64,000 bases of DNA from assembly GCA_951799445.1 (NCBI GenBank), contig OX637288.1, forward strand, positions 12,712,501 through 12,776,500. Reading direction: 5' to 3'. Positions 25,376 through 37,903 of this stretch are shown here, one piece after another. Each line of letters opens with the position of its first letter. The stretch's first letter is position 1. This DNA comes from Pseudisothecium myosuroides. Lineage: Eukaryota > Streptophyta > Bryopsida > Hypnales > Lembophyllaceae. The notes under the pieces are model-generated. The model was not told where the DNA came from. It saw only the letters and a program-made list of their open reading frames with translations, and searched no databases. Made by a program: the position numbers and the translations under genes.

Positions 25376-26446
25376 GGGTGATTGCAAGAAAGACCTACCG
25401 TTATTTGTCACGCTTGGGTAGAACAAATTGTCCTCTTCTATAACTTTTGAATTATAAACATTATGCCAAAAAAAAAACATTTATAGATATCTTGATTGTA
25501 ATTGTATCCCTTATTTTTTTTAAATTTAAAAAAATCATTTAATATTTATATTCAATTTCTCTAATTTGTCACACTGTCAAATTTAGGGGTTTTGAATACT
25601 AATGAGCAGCTTAATTTAATGATTTTCAGTTGAAATTTTTATGGTTCATTCCTCTAATAGGCAAACATATTCCTACCAAAGGACATCTAAAAATACATTA
25701 TTTTATGTCTTCTACGTTTGTGCAAAGAGGCCTCCCTTGCGCGCGCACTTGTGAACAATAGAAATGGTTTTGACCTCATTTTTTTGGTTGAAATTCATTA
25801 TTAGGAAGTCCTCCCAAATAATCTATTTTTAGTTTTTTAATTATTTTTTTCTTATTTATTACAAATTAAAACTTCAAAGTATGTATTTTTTGCCAGAATT
25901 CTTGAACATAGATTTTGTCCCCAAAAATACATACTTTGTCATTTTAATTTGTAATAAATAGGAAAAACAATTATTAAAAAAACTAAAAATAGGCCATTTG
26001 GAAGGACTTCCTAGTGATGAATTTCAACCAAAAAAATGAGGTCAAAACCATTTCTATTGTTCACAAGTGCGCTCGCAAGGGAGGCCTCTTTGCACAAACG
26101 TAGAAGACATAAAATAATGTATTTTTAGATGCCCTTTGGTAGGAACATGTGTGCTTATTAGAAGCATGTACCATACAAATTTCAATTGAAAATCATTAAT
26201 TTGAATCGCTCATTAGTATCCAAAACCCCTAAACTTGAAAGTGTGACAAATTAGAGAAATTGAATTTTAAATATTAAATGATTTTTTTAAAATTTGGAAA
26301 AATAAGGGATATATTAAAAAATCAAAACATCTAAACTACTTTTTTTTTGGATTTAGCATTAGGTTCATAATTCAAAAGTTATAGCAGAAGACAACCTAGT
26401 TTTGTCAATGTGTGACAAAATTGGTCGGTCTTTCTTGCAATCACCC
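25376..26446. mobile_element. GGGTGATTGCAAGAAA-family foldback element, copy 3
   Basis: A 1,071-bp near-complete inverted repeat centred near 25,910. Both arms carry the same landmarks in mirror order, such as CCTCATTTTTTTGGTTGAAA and TAGAAGACATAAAATAATGT. TTAA lies directly outside each end (25,372-25,375 and 26,447-26,450). Transcription through it would give a very long hairpin RNA. No coding frame. Confidence 0.85.
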
Positions 26447-26450
26447 TTAA

Positions 26451-27810
26451 ATTGTCATCCAAACACAAAAAAGAGCCACTAGGATGGAGCTAACCAACTT
26501 CATCATCTACTTTGAATCCATGAAAAGATTCAACCAGTTAATCAAATGGAAAAAAATTTATATTTCTGTCGTTACTTTGATATGAACAATGAGTGTCCAA
26601 ATAAAAAATAAAAAATCAGAGAGGAATGGATAATGAAAAAAAATGAAAAAAATTGATTAAAATATTCAATGGAAAGTTGGAGGATTAAAACATTTCCCTT
26701 CTGTTGGTGTTCAGACTATATCCATTTAATGTATAGATTAAGTTCTAAACATTGAATAGACTTGCCAAAAGATCAAATTTTTCATCTAAAAATAGTTTGT
26801 GGAGATAAATTCTCCAAAAATTATAAGTAATTATTTAGTTTTGTGAATATAATGCTCACAATATTTTGAACAATGATAATAAAATTTATATAGATAGAAT
26901 CAAGTGTTTGTGATTTATGATTTGCAACAATGTGTCTTAGCCATCATTTATGACATTTCTAATTTTGACACTTTTCAATATACAACATTATTGTCAATTA
27001 GTTAGCATGAGCTTTAGTAGTATTTAGCTATTATATTTTTTTAGAATCATATAATAGTCTTTTTAATGGATAGTAGATTTATATACTTTTATTAAAAAAA
27101 TTAAAAAAAAATTAAAAAAACAGCCATTTCAAATTGAGGTTTTGAAAAAGTCAATATGTATGTTAAATGATCAAAGTTTAATATAGTCTTTGCATAGAAA
27201 TATCCAAACCTTTAGAAAGTTGATTTTGTTGAATTCTTTCAAAAACATATCCACAAAATCAGGCTATTAGTTGTCACAATAATATTTTCTACACTTGATT
27301 AGAAGTTGTCTTGTGGATCCTAAGGGTTTTTTTTTCTTTTGTATACATACACTATGTTTCTACTATGTTTCTACTAGTGTAGGTATTTTTTTGGCTTCTT
27401 GTAAAATTTTCATTAATTCTCATCAACCATTTGATCCGTCTTCCATCTTCTCCACTATTTTGTCTTATCATTCTAATTGTTCTATTTGAGCTTAATGTAC
27501 AAATGTGTACAATGTTTTCTAAAATGATGGTCTTGTAACTAATTTGAAAATGTCATGAATGGACAATCAAAAGTTGAAAACTTCCATAGAAGCTCAAAGC
27601 ATAAAGAGAATCAAACTAGTAAGGTAGGGAGCCCATTATGGATCCAAACCCAATTCAATACAAATCTACATTAGTCCAACATTACACAGCCCAATATACT
27701 AGACTTATATAGATTTGCACTAAGTTGGGGTGAATTTTTATATTTGTGATTATAATATATCTAAATTGGACCATGAACTAATTGATTTCCATGATGTTTC
27801 TTAGCTAATA
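26451..27810. other. AT-rich intergenic region
   Basis: No gene or paired repeat could be supported. The small open frame at 27,295-27,489 is low complexity. Confidence 0.4.
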
Positions 27811-28381
27811 CTCCCTCTGTCCCACTAAAAACCTCTAAATGAGGCACAATTTCTGTCCCACTAAAAAACTCCATTTATTGATTTTGACCATTGGGTAAGC
27901 ATTGGTTGTATTAAATGACTTTGTGGGAATAACTGGCAAGCAATCAAGGAACATTATTCTCCTAGCAAGCTTAGCCTTGCCCATATGAGGCACCTTACAC
28001 TTGCTGCTTCGCCAAATAGTTGTGTTGACAATGGATTTAGGGACCACTTTGGCACTATGGAGATTTGTTCATGAAGGGAGCTAGGTTTTGTAGATGTGGT
28101 ATTTAGGTTGGGAGCATGTATTTCTACAATCCCATGGTTGCCACCAACCTTTAAATCATCAGAAATGACAAGCTGGCGGCATTTATAAAGGATGCTCAAA
28201 TATGACACTTTCCACATAAATTTGGGATGCCTAAACGATGGCGCCTAAGTTGGAGATTTTGCATAGATCTAGGGGATAGTTTATTAGTTCTAGAATGTAT
28301 GTATCATTGGTACAAAGACTAAAAATATAGTAAATACTTCATGGGAAAGGTTTTGGGAGGTTTTTAGTAGGACAGAGGGAA
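27811..28381. mobile_element. Stowaway-like (Tc1/mariner) MITE
   Basis: Terminal repeats CTCCCTCTGTCCCACTAAAA and the complement of TTTTTAGTAGGACAGAGGGA, with TA on both flanks. CTCCCTCYGTYCC is the classic Stowaway end in plants. The 571-bp length is on the long side. No transposase frame. Confidence 0.85.
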
Positions 28382-28575
28382 TAAGACAGTTGGGAATCCA
28401 AAATTTGCATCAATTCTTTCTATTTCAGAGAATAAAACCACTTACTCTCAAATCTCTACATTATGACCTTTTAAAATGACATCCCCTGGCTCGAAGCAAT
28501 CCTGGCACACTGAAAACACTAAACACACTTGTCAGACATTCAATCTAGTATGTCTTAGTTCAAAAGAAGGAAGCC

Positions 28576-28967
28576 ATAATTTCTAGGAACAATGGAGTTT
28601 TTACTCAATCTAGGTGGACCCAAGACTTTGTCCAAAATGCCTTATGGAATGCATTACTAGATTCTGAACAAGCACCGCAATTTAAAGCTTAACTTGGGGC
28701 TCACCAACATCCTACTCATGCCGCTAGAATTTGAGCTAAGTTTGACCTTAGTTGGATCCACTCTCCTACTTTAGCTCATAGGTCTGGCTCTAACATAGTT
28801 TGGAGCAAGAAGGGTCCTCCTCTTGCTTGTTTCAGTAGCTTCTTGTCTCTCTAGTTCCTACTTGGTTTTCTTCATTGTCCAACCTTGCAGCTTGGTTGTT
28901 TTTGGTTTAGGTTTTTTTAATGCAATGGTTCTACCATTTGTTAAAAAAAAAAAAAAGAAGAAGAAGG
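28576..28967 (+). mobile_element. 5'-truncated LINE-like 3' end with poly-A
   Basis: About 390 bp end in a run of A residues at 28,943-28,956 and are flanked by AAGGAAGCC at 28,567-28,575 and 28,968-28,976, a target-site duplication. The 3' part reads like the tail of plant L1-type elements, with a Ser/Leu-rich stretch before the poly-A. The reverse transcriptase is absent. Confidence 0.6.
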
Positions 28968-29902
28968 AAGGAAGCCGGCAAGTGGTAAGACTAAAGAGGT
29001 TTGAGTGTACTTCAGAATCAATGTCCTCTCTGAATTTTTGCTCCATTGAAAGTTCAAATTTTGATTCAATTCTGATTTCATCCTGAGGGTTTAGTGAAGT
29101 TCATGCATCAGTACTGACAAAAGAAGACGCCAAATCCTCCAGAATCAAGTAACATGTAATACTGGAGATGGTACCTACAGCCGCGCTTATAAGTGCACTC
29201 TATTTCGGAATTGTTAAGCAGAATTCTAAGTAGTCCCAGCTAGCTGCATACCTGAGGATTGATTGATCAGGTTGATTAATCAATCAATCCACTGTTACAT
29301 GATTCTCGTTATGGAAATCTGAAGTTTCCCTTTTTTGTTCATGTACAACACAGAATTCACTTTCAGGCATATGATAACCTAAACTCATAATCACCCATCT
29401 GCACGTGACTGATACAAGTTGGAAACCATAGAATATAATGCTTGTATAATATAGAACTCGCAAGGGAAGTTCATGGTATGCAGCAGTAATAACCAAGATT
29501 CAGTACTTTAATAGGACCAATTTGATTGCTCATATTGTAAGAACTGTAACTCACACAAGGCCAAATTTTATACCACCAGAATCAGTGAATCTGAACATTG
29601 CATATTCTGGGTCAGGGAGAAATATAATTGGACAAAAGAAATTAAAGTCCCTGTATGACTCCATCAGAAGTGCCAAAAAAAACACATGATCGAGGCCCCA
29701 TGAGAGCCTCTTGGTCTTTTGGAAAACTCTCTACCATAGATGGTCATTGATTTTGACAAGCATGTGAAAGGTGATTGCAGTAACAACACATTCTCCTGAG
29801 TCATGGAGACCTTGAATTTGGATAGTCACGCACAACATGCAATCAAACATATAATTAGTCCATCGGCATTAGAATTGAACGGTCATTGGAGAGTAGGCTG
29901 CG

Positions 29903-30817
29903 GGGTGATTGCAAGAAACACTTGTCCTATTTTTCATCACACGTTTAATGCGGAAGTTGTTTTATGCCATAAGTACTGCAAAAATGATTGAATAGGATGG
30001 CTTCCCTCCTTTGCAACTTTTTTTAGTGCACTGTCTCTTTTAAAAATAGTGATTTGATTCTATAGAACAAGAAATTCAAAAGCAAGCTTCCAATAGCAAT
30101 AGAAAATGCACTTGAATTATTTCAATTTTTTCAAAATTAATTCAATAGGTGAAATTGAATTTTGAATATATGTCACACATGCTTTTTGGGTGGTTTTTAG
30201 TACTATCAAGTACCTTTTTTGAAGAGTTACGTGGTTAGATTTGGTAGGCTAGCTCTTCTAATAGAAATACACCTTCTCAGGAGAGGGATTTCCAAAATCA
30301 TGTTCCAAGTGTGTTTTACATTGGCCTAAAGTGTGCTATATTCAGGTTGAATATATGTTGAATTAAAAATGATTTTTTAGTTCTAGCTTTGATCTTCTTG
30401 CTTTGCTCTTAGTTGGCAACAATGGTCACTTTTAAAATAAGTTTTTCAAGTTCATTTTCTAATTTAAAAAAATAGAAACGTGAAAGTCTCATTTTCTAGG
30501 ATAAATTGTAGCATGTGGCTCAAAATAGCACTACAGGGGATACAAAAAGACTCAATAGTACTGGTGGGGGCTTGTAGGACCTCCTATCTACCAACGTAAA
30601 CTGTTTATTAATGGCAAATTAAGTATTTCCATCGATTTTTGCCATCCAATGATGAACATCACATGTTGTCAAAATAGGAAAATTTGAAATCCAATTGACC
30701 ATTCAGATTTTATATTTGACACTTTCAATAGTACTGAAGGTGACTCATAGTAAAAAACGTACTAAAAGGCTGAAAATAAAAAAACGCAACAAATAGTACA
30801 GGTGTTTCTTGCAATCA
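29903..30817. mobile_element. GGGTGATTGCAAGAAA-family element, copy 4
   Basis: Left GGGTGATTGCAAGAAACACT and right ACAGGTGTTTCTTGCAATCA, about 915 bp apart. The interior is AT-rich with no frame. No clear target duplication was seen. Confidence 0.75.
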
Positions 30818-30856
30818 ATCTACGACCTCTTGTCCTAATAGCAAACAATTTGAATG

Positions 30857-31792
30857 TTACCTCTAAGGTTCCGTGACTATGTTTTCACCAAATACGCTCA
30901 AAAATTGCCATTTTTAGTACATGCACCAAATTCTTTAAAAAAAAAAAATTTTTTTGCATATGTAACCGTAGGATCTTATTCTAAAGTGTTTTGAAAATAT
31001 GTGGTAAAAATTTCAGAAAAACCCACAGCATGGATTGAAAGATATTAGTAGTATTTGAATTGACAAAAATCCATTTTTTAACTCTTTCCAAATGGTTAGA
31101 TTTCATCTTACAAACATTTTATACAAAAATCAGTATATTCTACAACTTGTTGCTCTCCATAATACTTTGAAAGAATAAGTTAGGAATACATACAAAAAAA
31201 TTCAAAACAAAAAAATTTCATATTCATATTTGAAAAAAGTAGAAAGTGGAAAGAAGTAAAGTATGTTTCAAAATACTAAATTGTTAATAATTTAGTAATA
31301 GAATTGTAAAATTCCAATGTAAATGGTTCTAATGTTGTAATAAACAATATACATCCAAAGGCTTTATTCTTTTTCTAAAAGATTGAAAATTGAGTGAAGT
31401 AATGGACTTCAAAGTTTATTTTTGATTAGAGATTCCATAACTGCCCACAAACTAAAATTCTTCATAACTCTCACTTCAACTATTGAAATGGAATGTTTCA
31501 AAGCTTTTCACATACATATAAATCTAATAAACCAATTTCAAATTATTTTTTTATAAAAAAGTGATTTTTTTTTATCTGCCTGGACTGCCCAATTATGAAA
31601 AAAAGTAACATATTAGGCCATAACTTTTGAATCCTATTTCCAAATGTCATGAAATTGAGTGCATATGAAAAATATTCCTCACACCCACCTTCTATTAAAA
31701 TTTTAGCTTAAAATATAGAAATGTCTAATCACACGTACCTGCCAAAAATTTCTATACAGCCAAAAAATGCATGCCGGTCCTTTAGGAGTTAA
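30857..31792. mobile_element. TTAA-type element, family copy 2 (inverted)
   Basis: The right end is GGTCCTTTAGGAGTTAA. The left end is decayed (TTACCTCTAAGGTTCC) but matches the complement of the right end of copy 1. Internal landmarks run opposite to those of copy 3, which starts 90 bp downstream. Non-coding. Confidence 0.75.
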
Positions 31793-31881
31793 TATTGAAA
31801 GAGTTTAAAAGTCTAACCATTAATATTTAGGTGCGACTAGTTGTTGGGAAATCTTATTTGATGCCTCCGTTCTACAAATGA

Positions 31882-32824
31882 TTAACCCCTAAAGGACTGG
31901 CATGCGTTTTTTGGCCGTATAGAAATTTTGGGCAGGTCCGTGTAACTAGAGATTTCCATATTTTACACTGAAATTTTAATAGAAGGTGGGCGCGAGGAAT
32001 ATCTTTCATATGCATTAAATTTCAACACATTTGGAAATAGGAGTCAAAAGTTATGGCCAAATATGTTATTTTTTGTTGTAACTGGGCAGTCCGGGCAGCA
32101 AGAAAAATTTGGCAAAATTTTGATTTTTTTTTTAAAATATTTTTTTTCGTGTAGATTATATTTTTGTATATCTGGAAAGCTTTGATTCATTTCATTTGGA
32201 TTTGTTATGAAATAGTTATGGACATTCTTGTTTTTCAGGCAGTTAGAGCATCTTCTTGAAAAAAATAACTTGTAGGATGCATTTCTAAATGCTTTTTTTG
32301 CAATTTAAAAAAAAATAAAAATTCTCATGGTTTAGTTTACTTGCTAGAACAATCTCACCATTGGGATTAGTGTATTTTAATTCCATCTAAAATATATTAA
32401 TGTTTTAGATTTTCCTTCTATCTCGTACCTACTTCTACTTAATAAATTTTTTAGGAATGATAATTAAGTTTTTTTGAATACCTTTTTTTCCCCTAGACTT
32501 TCAACTCAATTCTCCACTATAAAGATTTGAAGCACAAAACTCTGTAGTGCAAAAATTTTAAGTGAAAAATGTTTAAAGTCAAAAAATCTAGTCCCGCAAT
32601 GTGCTGAAATACTTGTTTTTTCCACTTTAAACACAGATATCTTGCAATCTGAGCGGTCAAAAATTCTGAAATTTTTTCCACACATTCTCATACTAGTTAG
32701 GTGTAAGATCCTATGGTTAGATGTGAAAAAAAAACATTTTTCATTTTTTTTTACTCCTTGATATAGAAATGGCAGTTTTGTTGGTTTTTTGGCAGAAAAA
32801 AAGCCTTGGGTCTTTAGGGGTTAA
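31882..32824. mobile_element. TTAA-type element, family copy 3
   Basis: Begins TTAACCCCTAAAGGACTGGC and ends GGGTCTTTAGGGGTTAA. TTAA is present on both sides. 943 bp, no frame. It forms an inverted pair with copy 2. Confidence 0.85.
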
Positions 32825-32979
32825 ATATTCAAGCTTCCCACAGCTTGTGTCTTGAAGCATGGGTGATGAAGTTTGTCTAGTGTAGGGTGCTGTGAAAGCG
32901 ACCCAGCTTTAAAAGCGACCTCTAACACAGAGGTACATTTTGCTTTCTTCAATGTACCCACAGTGAACATTTCAGGAGG

Positions 32980-33065
32980 CAACGACGCTAGCGTGTGAGC
33001 GTGGAGCGGCGAGCTTGTGAGCTGCGAGCGTGGAGCTCGTGAGCCTAGAGCCTGAAAACTATTTT
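32980..33065 (+). repeat. left terminal inverted repeat
   Basis: After CAACGAC comes GCTAGCGTGTGAGCGTGGAG and further GAGC-containing units to about 33,050. It pairs with 50,222-50,281. The conserved core is GCTAGCGTGTGAGC; the inner units have diverged. Confidence 0.7.
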
Positions 33066-33439
33066 TTTAAGCATATTTTTAGCCGAAATTTTTTTTTCAA
33101 ATTTTTTTTTGAAAAAAGGAAAAAACTTTCTATTTATAGTAAATTTTAGGACCTATGCCCGATTTTCCTATTACCGTGGATTTCAGTTTTAAATTTTTTA
33201 TTCTCTAGCAATTATCATTTACTACAAGATAAGACCTTCACACTTCTATGCATAGTTTAGGACTTTCCTCTTCCACTACAATTATATTCTATACACAATT
33301 GAAGATTTTGTATAAAACATAATTTAATCAATTGAGCAAATAATACTCATAAAAACAAATGTGGATTTAGGATAGCATGTACTACAGCTGCTCTAAAGCA
33401 ACTTCGAATACTAAGCTCAGTATAGATAATGCGCCCACT

Positions 33440-33545
33440 AGCATAATTAGGGGCCTCACGGGATTCGAACCCGGGCCATCAGCTTTCAGTCTCATCGACT
33501 CCTCACAAATATACTCCAATCTAAAGGAGTGACCACCCCTTTCAG
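33440..33545 (-). other. tRNA-like B box, possible SINE or tRNA relic
   Basis: The minus strand carries GGGTTCGAATCC at 33,472-33,461 within a GC-richer patch. This fits a tRNA T-arm/B box. No full cloverleaf or clear A box was found, so a tRNA gene is not called. Confidence 0.25.
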
Positions 33546-33840
33546 AAAACAAATTATAAAATGCAGAAGACGTCTTCCAGAAGATTAAAAATAAAATGAA
33601 AGCAATAATAAAAGGAAAAACAAAATTGAAAAATGATGGAAAAAAAAATTCAAAGAAAAAAAATGGATAAGAATTAGAAAGGGAACGTGACAAGAAAGGT
33701 AAAATGGAAATAAAAAAGGATGTCAAAGAAATGGAAGAAATAGAAAAAATCCAATTACATGAATTGATTTCATCGGCATACTTGCATTACAAGATTTGGG
33801 GTCAACGTTGTAATTGTTTAGAGTTCCAATGTTGCCACCT

Positions 33841-36800
33841 CTACTCTGGAACAGTGATGATTCCTGCTCGAAGTAAAAGAAGCTTCAACTCGTTGAAGCT
33901 GTAACTAGGCGCATGAATGAATTGGTCATCATGCACGTCCATCTTGCAAAAATATCGATACAGGTAGTACAAGTGCTTGCAATTCACATATGCTTGACGC
34001 CCTCCAATAGCAGAAACAGACATTTGAACAAAGTCTGGGCATGTGCACGACGGGAACATACCCAATGTAATTCGGTACACATTTTTGTTAGGGTCTGTCC
34101 CGGTCTCTAGTGATACTATTGCACCTAGGCCTGGAAAAGGAAGCAAGGTCACTCCCACAATCTCCCCTTTCACATTTCCAGCACTCTCCCACTTGTTTTG
34201 CTGCTCAATAGTTGGTACATTTGCATTTCTCCGTATGGTTCGGTTGTTCCTAACCGTCGGATACACACTTGCATCTTGTGGCGACGGTTGATCATACAAA
34301 ACACTCTTGAATATGTTTGACATGTTGAAGAGTCGTCGTGGAGACAATGTAGGGCGCTCTTGGAGATGGAAACCTGCATGTTGTAGATAAAGTGTCTCTT
34401 CTCGATTCAGGTTGGTCCCAGTCAAAACAGGCCAAACCTCGGGAACCTCAGGCCTATCAATAACATACTTGCGTTTCGTACCTTTAACACATCGTTCAAT
34501 ATCATTCCAGCAAAACCAAAAGTCTGCCACCACTTCTCGCTTACTCCCGTAATCTTCCTTTCTTCCATGATACGTGGGAGCAGGGGTGCCCTTCCGTCCT
34601 CTTGCAATCTTGGCAGTGCACTTGATGTTGGACGTTCGTTGCTGAGCTTGACATCTGGCGTTTGACTTGTGGCTAATCCTTGCAATGTGCCACTTTGACG
34701 TGTCACAGTCGCTTTCAAATGCAAGAGTAATATGTCGGGATGGTTGTATCTCAGTCAGCTTTCCTTTGTCCGTTGAAGTCTCCAATACAGCCGTAGTTGA
34801 CCTTGTTCGTACACGAGGTTGAGAGAAATTGACTTTGTCAGGTCGATGTGAATCTCCTGCATCGCCAATTGGAACGTCCAGCTTCCTCTTTGTGCTTCCA
34901 AATATCTCTTCACCTTCCAAGTGTGGTATGCGAGTTCCAACACCCTCGGCTCCAGGTAATGTGTTCAGCGCCTCTGCCATTTTCTTTGGGTCTCCGCTTC
35001 GTCGTGCAGCTCTCAATTTCAATTCTCCCTTAGACGGACCAGATCCACTTGTATGTCCTTTCAAGTAAGCATTGTAGTTTGTCATCTGTGACCATGCTCG
35101 GATACTGTCATCGCAAGTGGCGTCAAACAAATTGTTGCCTCTGTTGCCGGACATTTGAAGCCATTTGTTATGAATTGTTTCCGATAAGTTGCACGAAGGC
35201 ATGTCCGCCAGCTCCTCCAAACTCAAATCCTACAAAGCCATTCCAAAAAATCATAATTTCAATAGTTACATTTCATACATCAAAGCTTACAATCCCTATG
35301 AACTAAAAGAACTTAGTTCATATTGATTTCAAATGAAATTCTAAACATTCCAATGCTCCAAACAAAATATATACATTCATGTTCTTCCTCTATAAAGTAA
35401 CATTGCTACTATTACCCAATTTCAATTATAAAATAGAAAACAACAAATTTCTCCTACCATTTTTTTTTTTTTTTTTGGTGGTGCAATTGACCCAAAATGG
35501 GGGTACCGCGAGGGAGTCCAAATACCCCTTTCGGATCCGACAAGGGTATTGGGAGTCCCATGTGGTACCCCCATTTTAGGTCAATTGAACAAAAAAACAG
35601 AAAAAAAAGGCCCGTGGTTATTCCAAATTTGTACTCAAAACTCACGCACGCCTACTTCAATACAATTTATTTATTTTGAAAATTGGTCACTAAAATTGCA
35701 AACTATCAAGTGAAACTTAAGTTCAAATTCAGTGTGCACGTACCATTTGCATGAAGCCTCCCCACTGCCGATACTTAAAATGCCAAAATGCAAGCCAATG
35801 GTCCAAGTGATGAAGTGCATCTTCAGTGGCAGCTCCAGACGAGAACCACCAAGATTGTATTGCAAGGTAACGTGTCTCCGCTTCTTCCATAGTCTTTGCA
35901 TCTTTATATTGTCTGCATAATGTGTTGTGTTGCTGCTGAAATGCTTCTTTGATGTGCTTTTGAGTATGTTTTTGGAGAGAAGTACTCCAATGCAACAAGC
36001 ACGTTCTTTCACGATTCTCCATTTTGTCATTGGCAGAATCTGATCCATACACAATACGAACCGCATTCCAATTGGCCATAGCGCTATCTGCCATGAACCC
36101 CTTGAAATTTGGATGGTCTATTCCGTGTTGTGACATGACACTATTCAAGCACTTCCAAAATTGTACTTGGATCTCTGTATCTTCGGATTGCATGTCGCAT
36201 GTTGAAATGGTCATCACCTTCTTGTACTCTGGATCATACACGTGGCAAGCCATTGTCGTCCAATCTCTCACACGCTTCACGTGGTCAAACATCATCTACG
36301 CATTCTGTAGATTCCCTCCGGGTTGCATGCGCCTCACCAGGTCCACTCCACTTCCAGGTCCTTCGGTTAGCATCTTGAAAACGTACACCTTCTCTTTCCC
36401 TTGGCCAGGGAAGACGCTGTCGTGAATGTATTTGAACCTTGACTCTTTCTTCATGGTCATAATGTTGTCGATAACACCTCCCCGATTGTTTGAGCGAAAT
36501 GAAGATATCACGTTCCGTATATTTGGACTGCTCAAATACTGGTAGCGATCCATGACCTCTTCTAGTTCCTCCTCCTTCAACATTTCTTTTTCTCCCTCTC
36601 CACTGTGAAACAGATAGTTTGTGAGGAAGTCCTTGCTAGCGGAGAGAGCAATTGCAGAGTTGGTGGCCGTCGGGGTCTTGGCCACTTGCTCTGCAATGAG
36701 TCCGCAAATCTTTTCTGCAGAATCTCTATACATGCCCTTTGCCACTGGGTGAGCATGTTCTCCAAAATGAATGGCGGCCCTACTCATTTTTGGATTGTCA

Positions 36801-37903
36801 TTGTAACAATAGTAAATCCTAGCATCACATGTCTTCAAACACGTCGGTTTTGTCTTGCATAGCTTGCAAGCTAGAGTACACTCATTGGGAGGGCTACTTC
36901 CTACTGTGAGAGGGAACAACGTATAACTAGTCCACTCTGTTTCATTGCGTTTTGAAGCCCTCTTCAAGTAATCACATTCTGCATTATCACAAACAAGATG
37001 ACCGGCGCAGTATGACTTACGGAACTTCAGGTTGTCGGAGTTGTGAATGTTTGTCGTCACCAACTTACACCAAGGGTGTCCATCGTAACGCCGGTCCATT
37101 CCCTCCAAGTTACGGGCCGCAGAGGAAGTCGAAGATGCACGACATGGAGGCAGTTCAAAGATGACGTTGCCGTTGAATACTGCTGGAAGATATTGAACAC
37201 GGTGATGCTTCACGGCGTTCAAATCCATTGTGGACAATTCGTTTCTAGAACGATGCATAGCAGACAATCTCCTCAAACACTCCATTATGCTAACTCTATC
37301 AACTGGACTTGGATGCAATGGTGGACGTGACAATAGAGATTGTACAAGACTATTGGACGGGGTACCAGATTCTAAGTTCACTACAATCTTATCATGCGAT
37401 TCAATTTGCATAGAGGTTGACTGGTTAAGAAGTGCCAAATCCGAAGACTCTCCTTCCGACTCGGTTGACAACTCTATAATAGTATCTAACTTTTCAACTT
37501 TCACTGGTCGAAGAATTGTAGGCTCTCGAAGGACAGGAAACACCTCTTGAGGTGAAATAGGAGAGACAGCGTGTGTGATGTAAGGCATATCAACCGTCGA
37601 TGCATCGGACTGCCGACTCAAAATCTCAGTTGACACAACTACCATGGACAGAGGAAGTCCATAAGCTCTATAGTTACCTACTGCAAGATACCAACAGTGA
37701 CCATCTTCTTCCATGGACTTCACTACAGGAACCGACTGCTGCACTTCACCTGATTCCGACTTCCTCTCTTCTTCGACATAAATAGAGGATTCAATAAATC
37801 TGAAGCGGACGTGAAGAAGATGGCTGAGCACTCTTGCACGTCCTCCCTCATCTACCGGAAACACAAGGGGAACCTCATGACCATCTACGCGAATGAAAGC
37901 CAT
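33841..37903 (-). pseudogene. MULE-type transposase with GCM/WRKY-like zinc cluster and SWIM finger
   Basis: Exon 1 runs from ATG 37903 to donor 35744 and exon 2 from 35229 to stop 33841, in phase, about 1,181 codons. Residues 279-385 hold a Cys/His cluster (HPWCK, CAGHLVCDNAECDYLKR, CKLCKTKPTCLKTCD, HFGEHAHPVAKG) of the GCM/WRKY type used for DNA binding by many MULEs. The core carries MMFDHVKRVRDWTTMACHVY and FKGFMADSAMANWNAVRIVY, with the expected acidic residue in MADS. Near residue 1115 a SWIM finger (CTCPDF...NCKHLYY) follows. Codon 536 is TAG at 36,296-36,298, directly before MMFDHVK, in the same frame. It probably replaced a Trp codon. Without readthrough the DDE core and SWIM are lost, so this copy is likely non-autonomous. 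A hairpin sits in the single intron. Confidence 0.85.
35484..35587. repeat. intronic hairpin 1 of the GGGGGTA family
   Basis: 104-bp imperfect foldback with outer arms CAATTGACC/GGTCAATTG, then AAAATGGGGGTACC/GGTACCCCCATTTT, and a central TCGGATCCGA between CCCC and GGG runs. It lies in the transposase intron. Confidence 0.85.

Noticed and set aside
25376..26446. piggyBac assignment of the GGGTGATTGCAAGAAA family because copy 3 is flanked by TTAA
   Set aside because: The other three copies lack TTAA flanks and the ends do not resemble piggyBac termini.
33440..33545. tRNA gene
   Set aside because: A B-box match exists, but no complete cloverleaf, acceptor stem or anticodon loop could be traced.
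33382..33726. 114-codon minus-strand frame with a hydrophobic Phe-rich stretch
   Set aside because: Low-complexity T-rich DNA at the transposon end; no start context or homologous feature seen.
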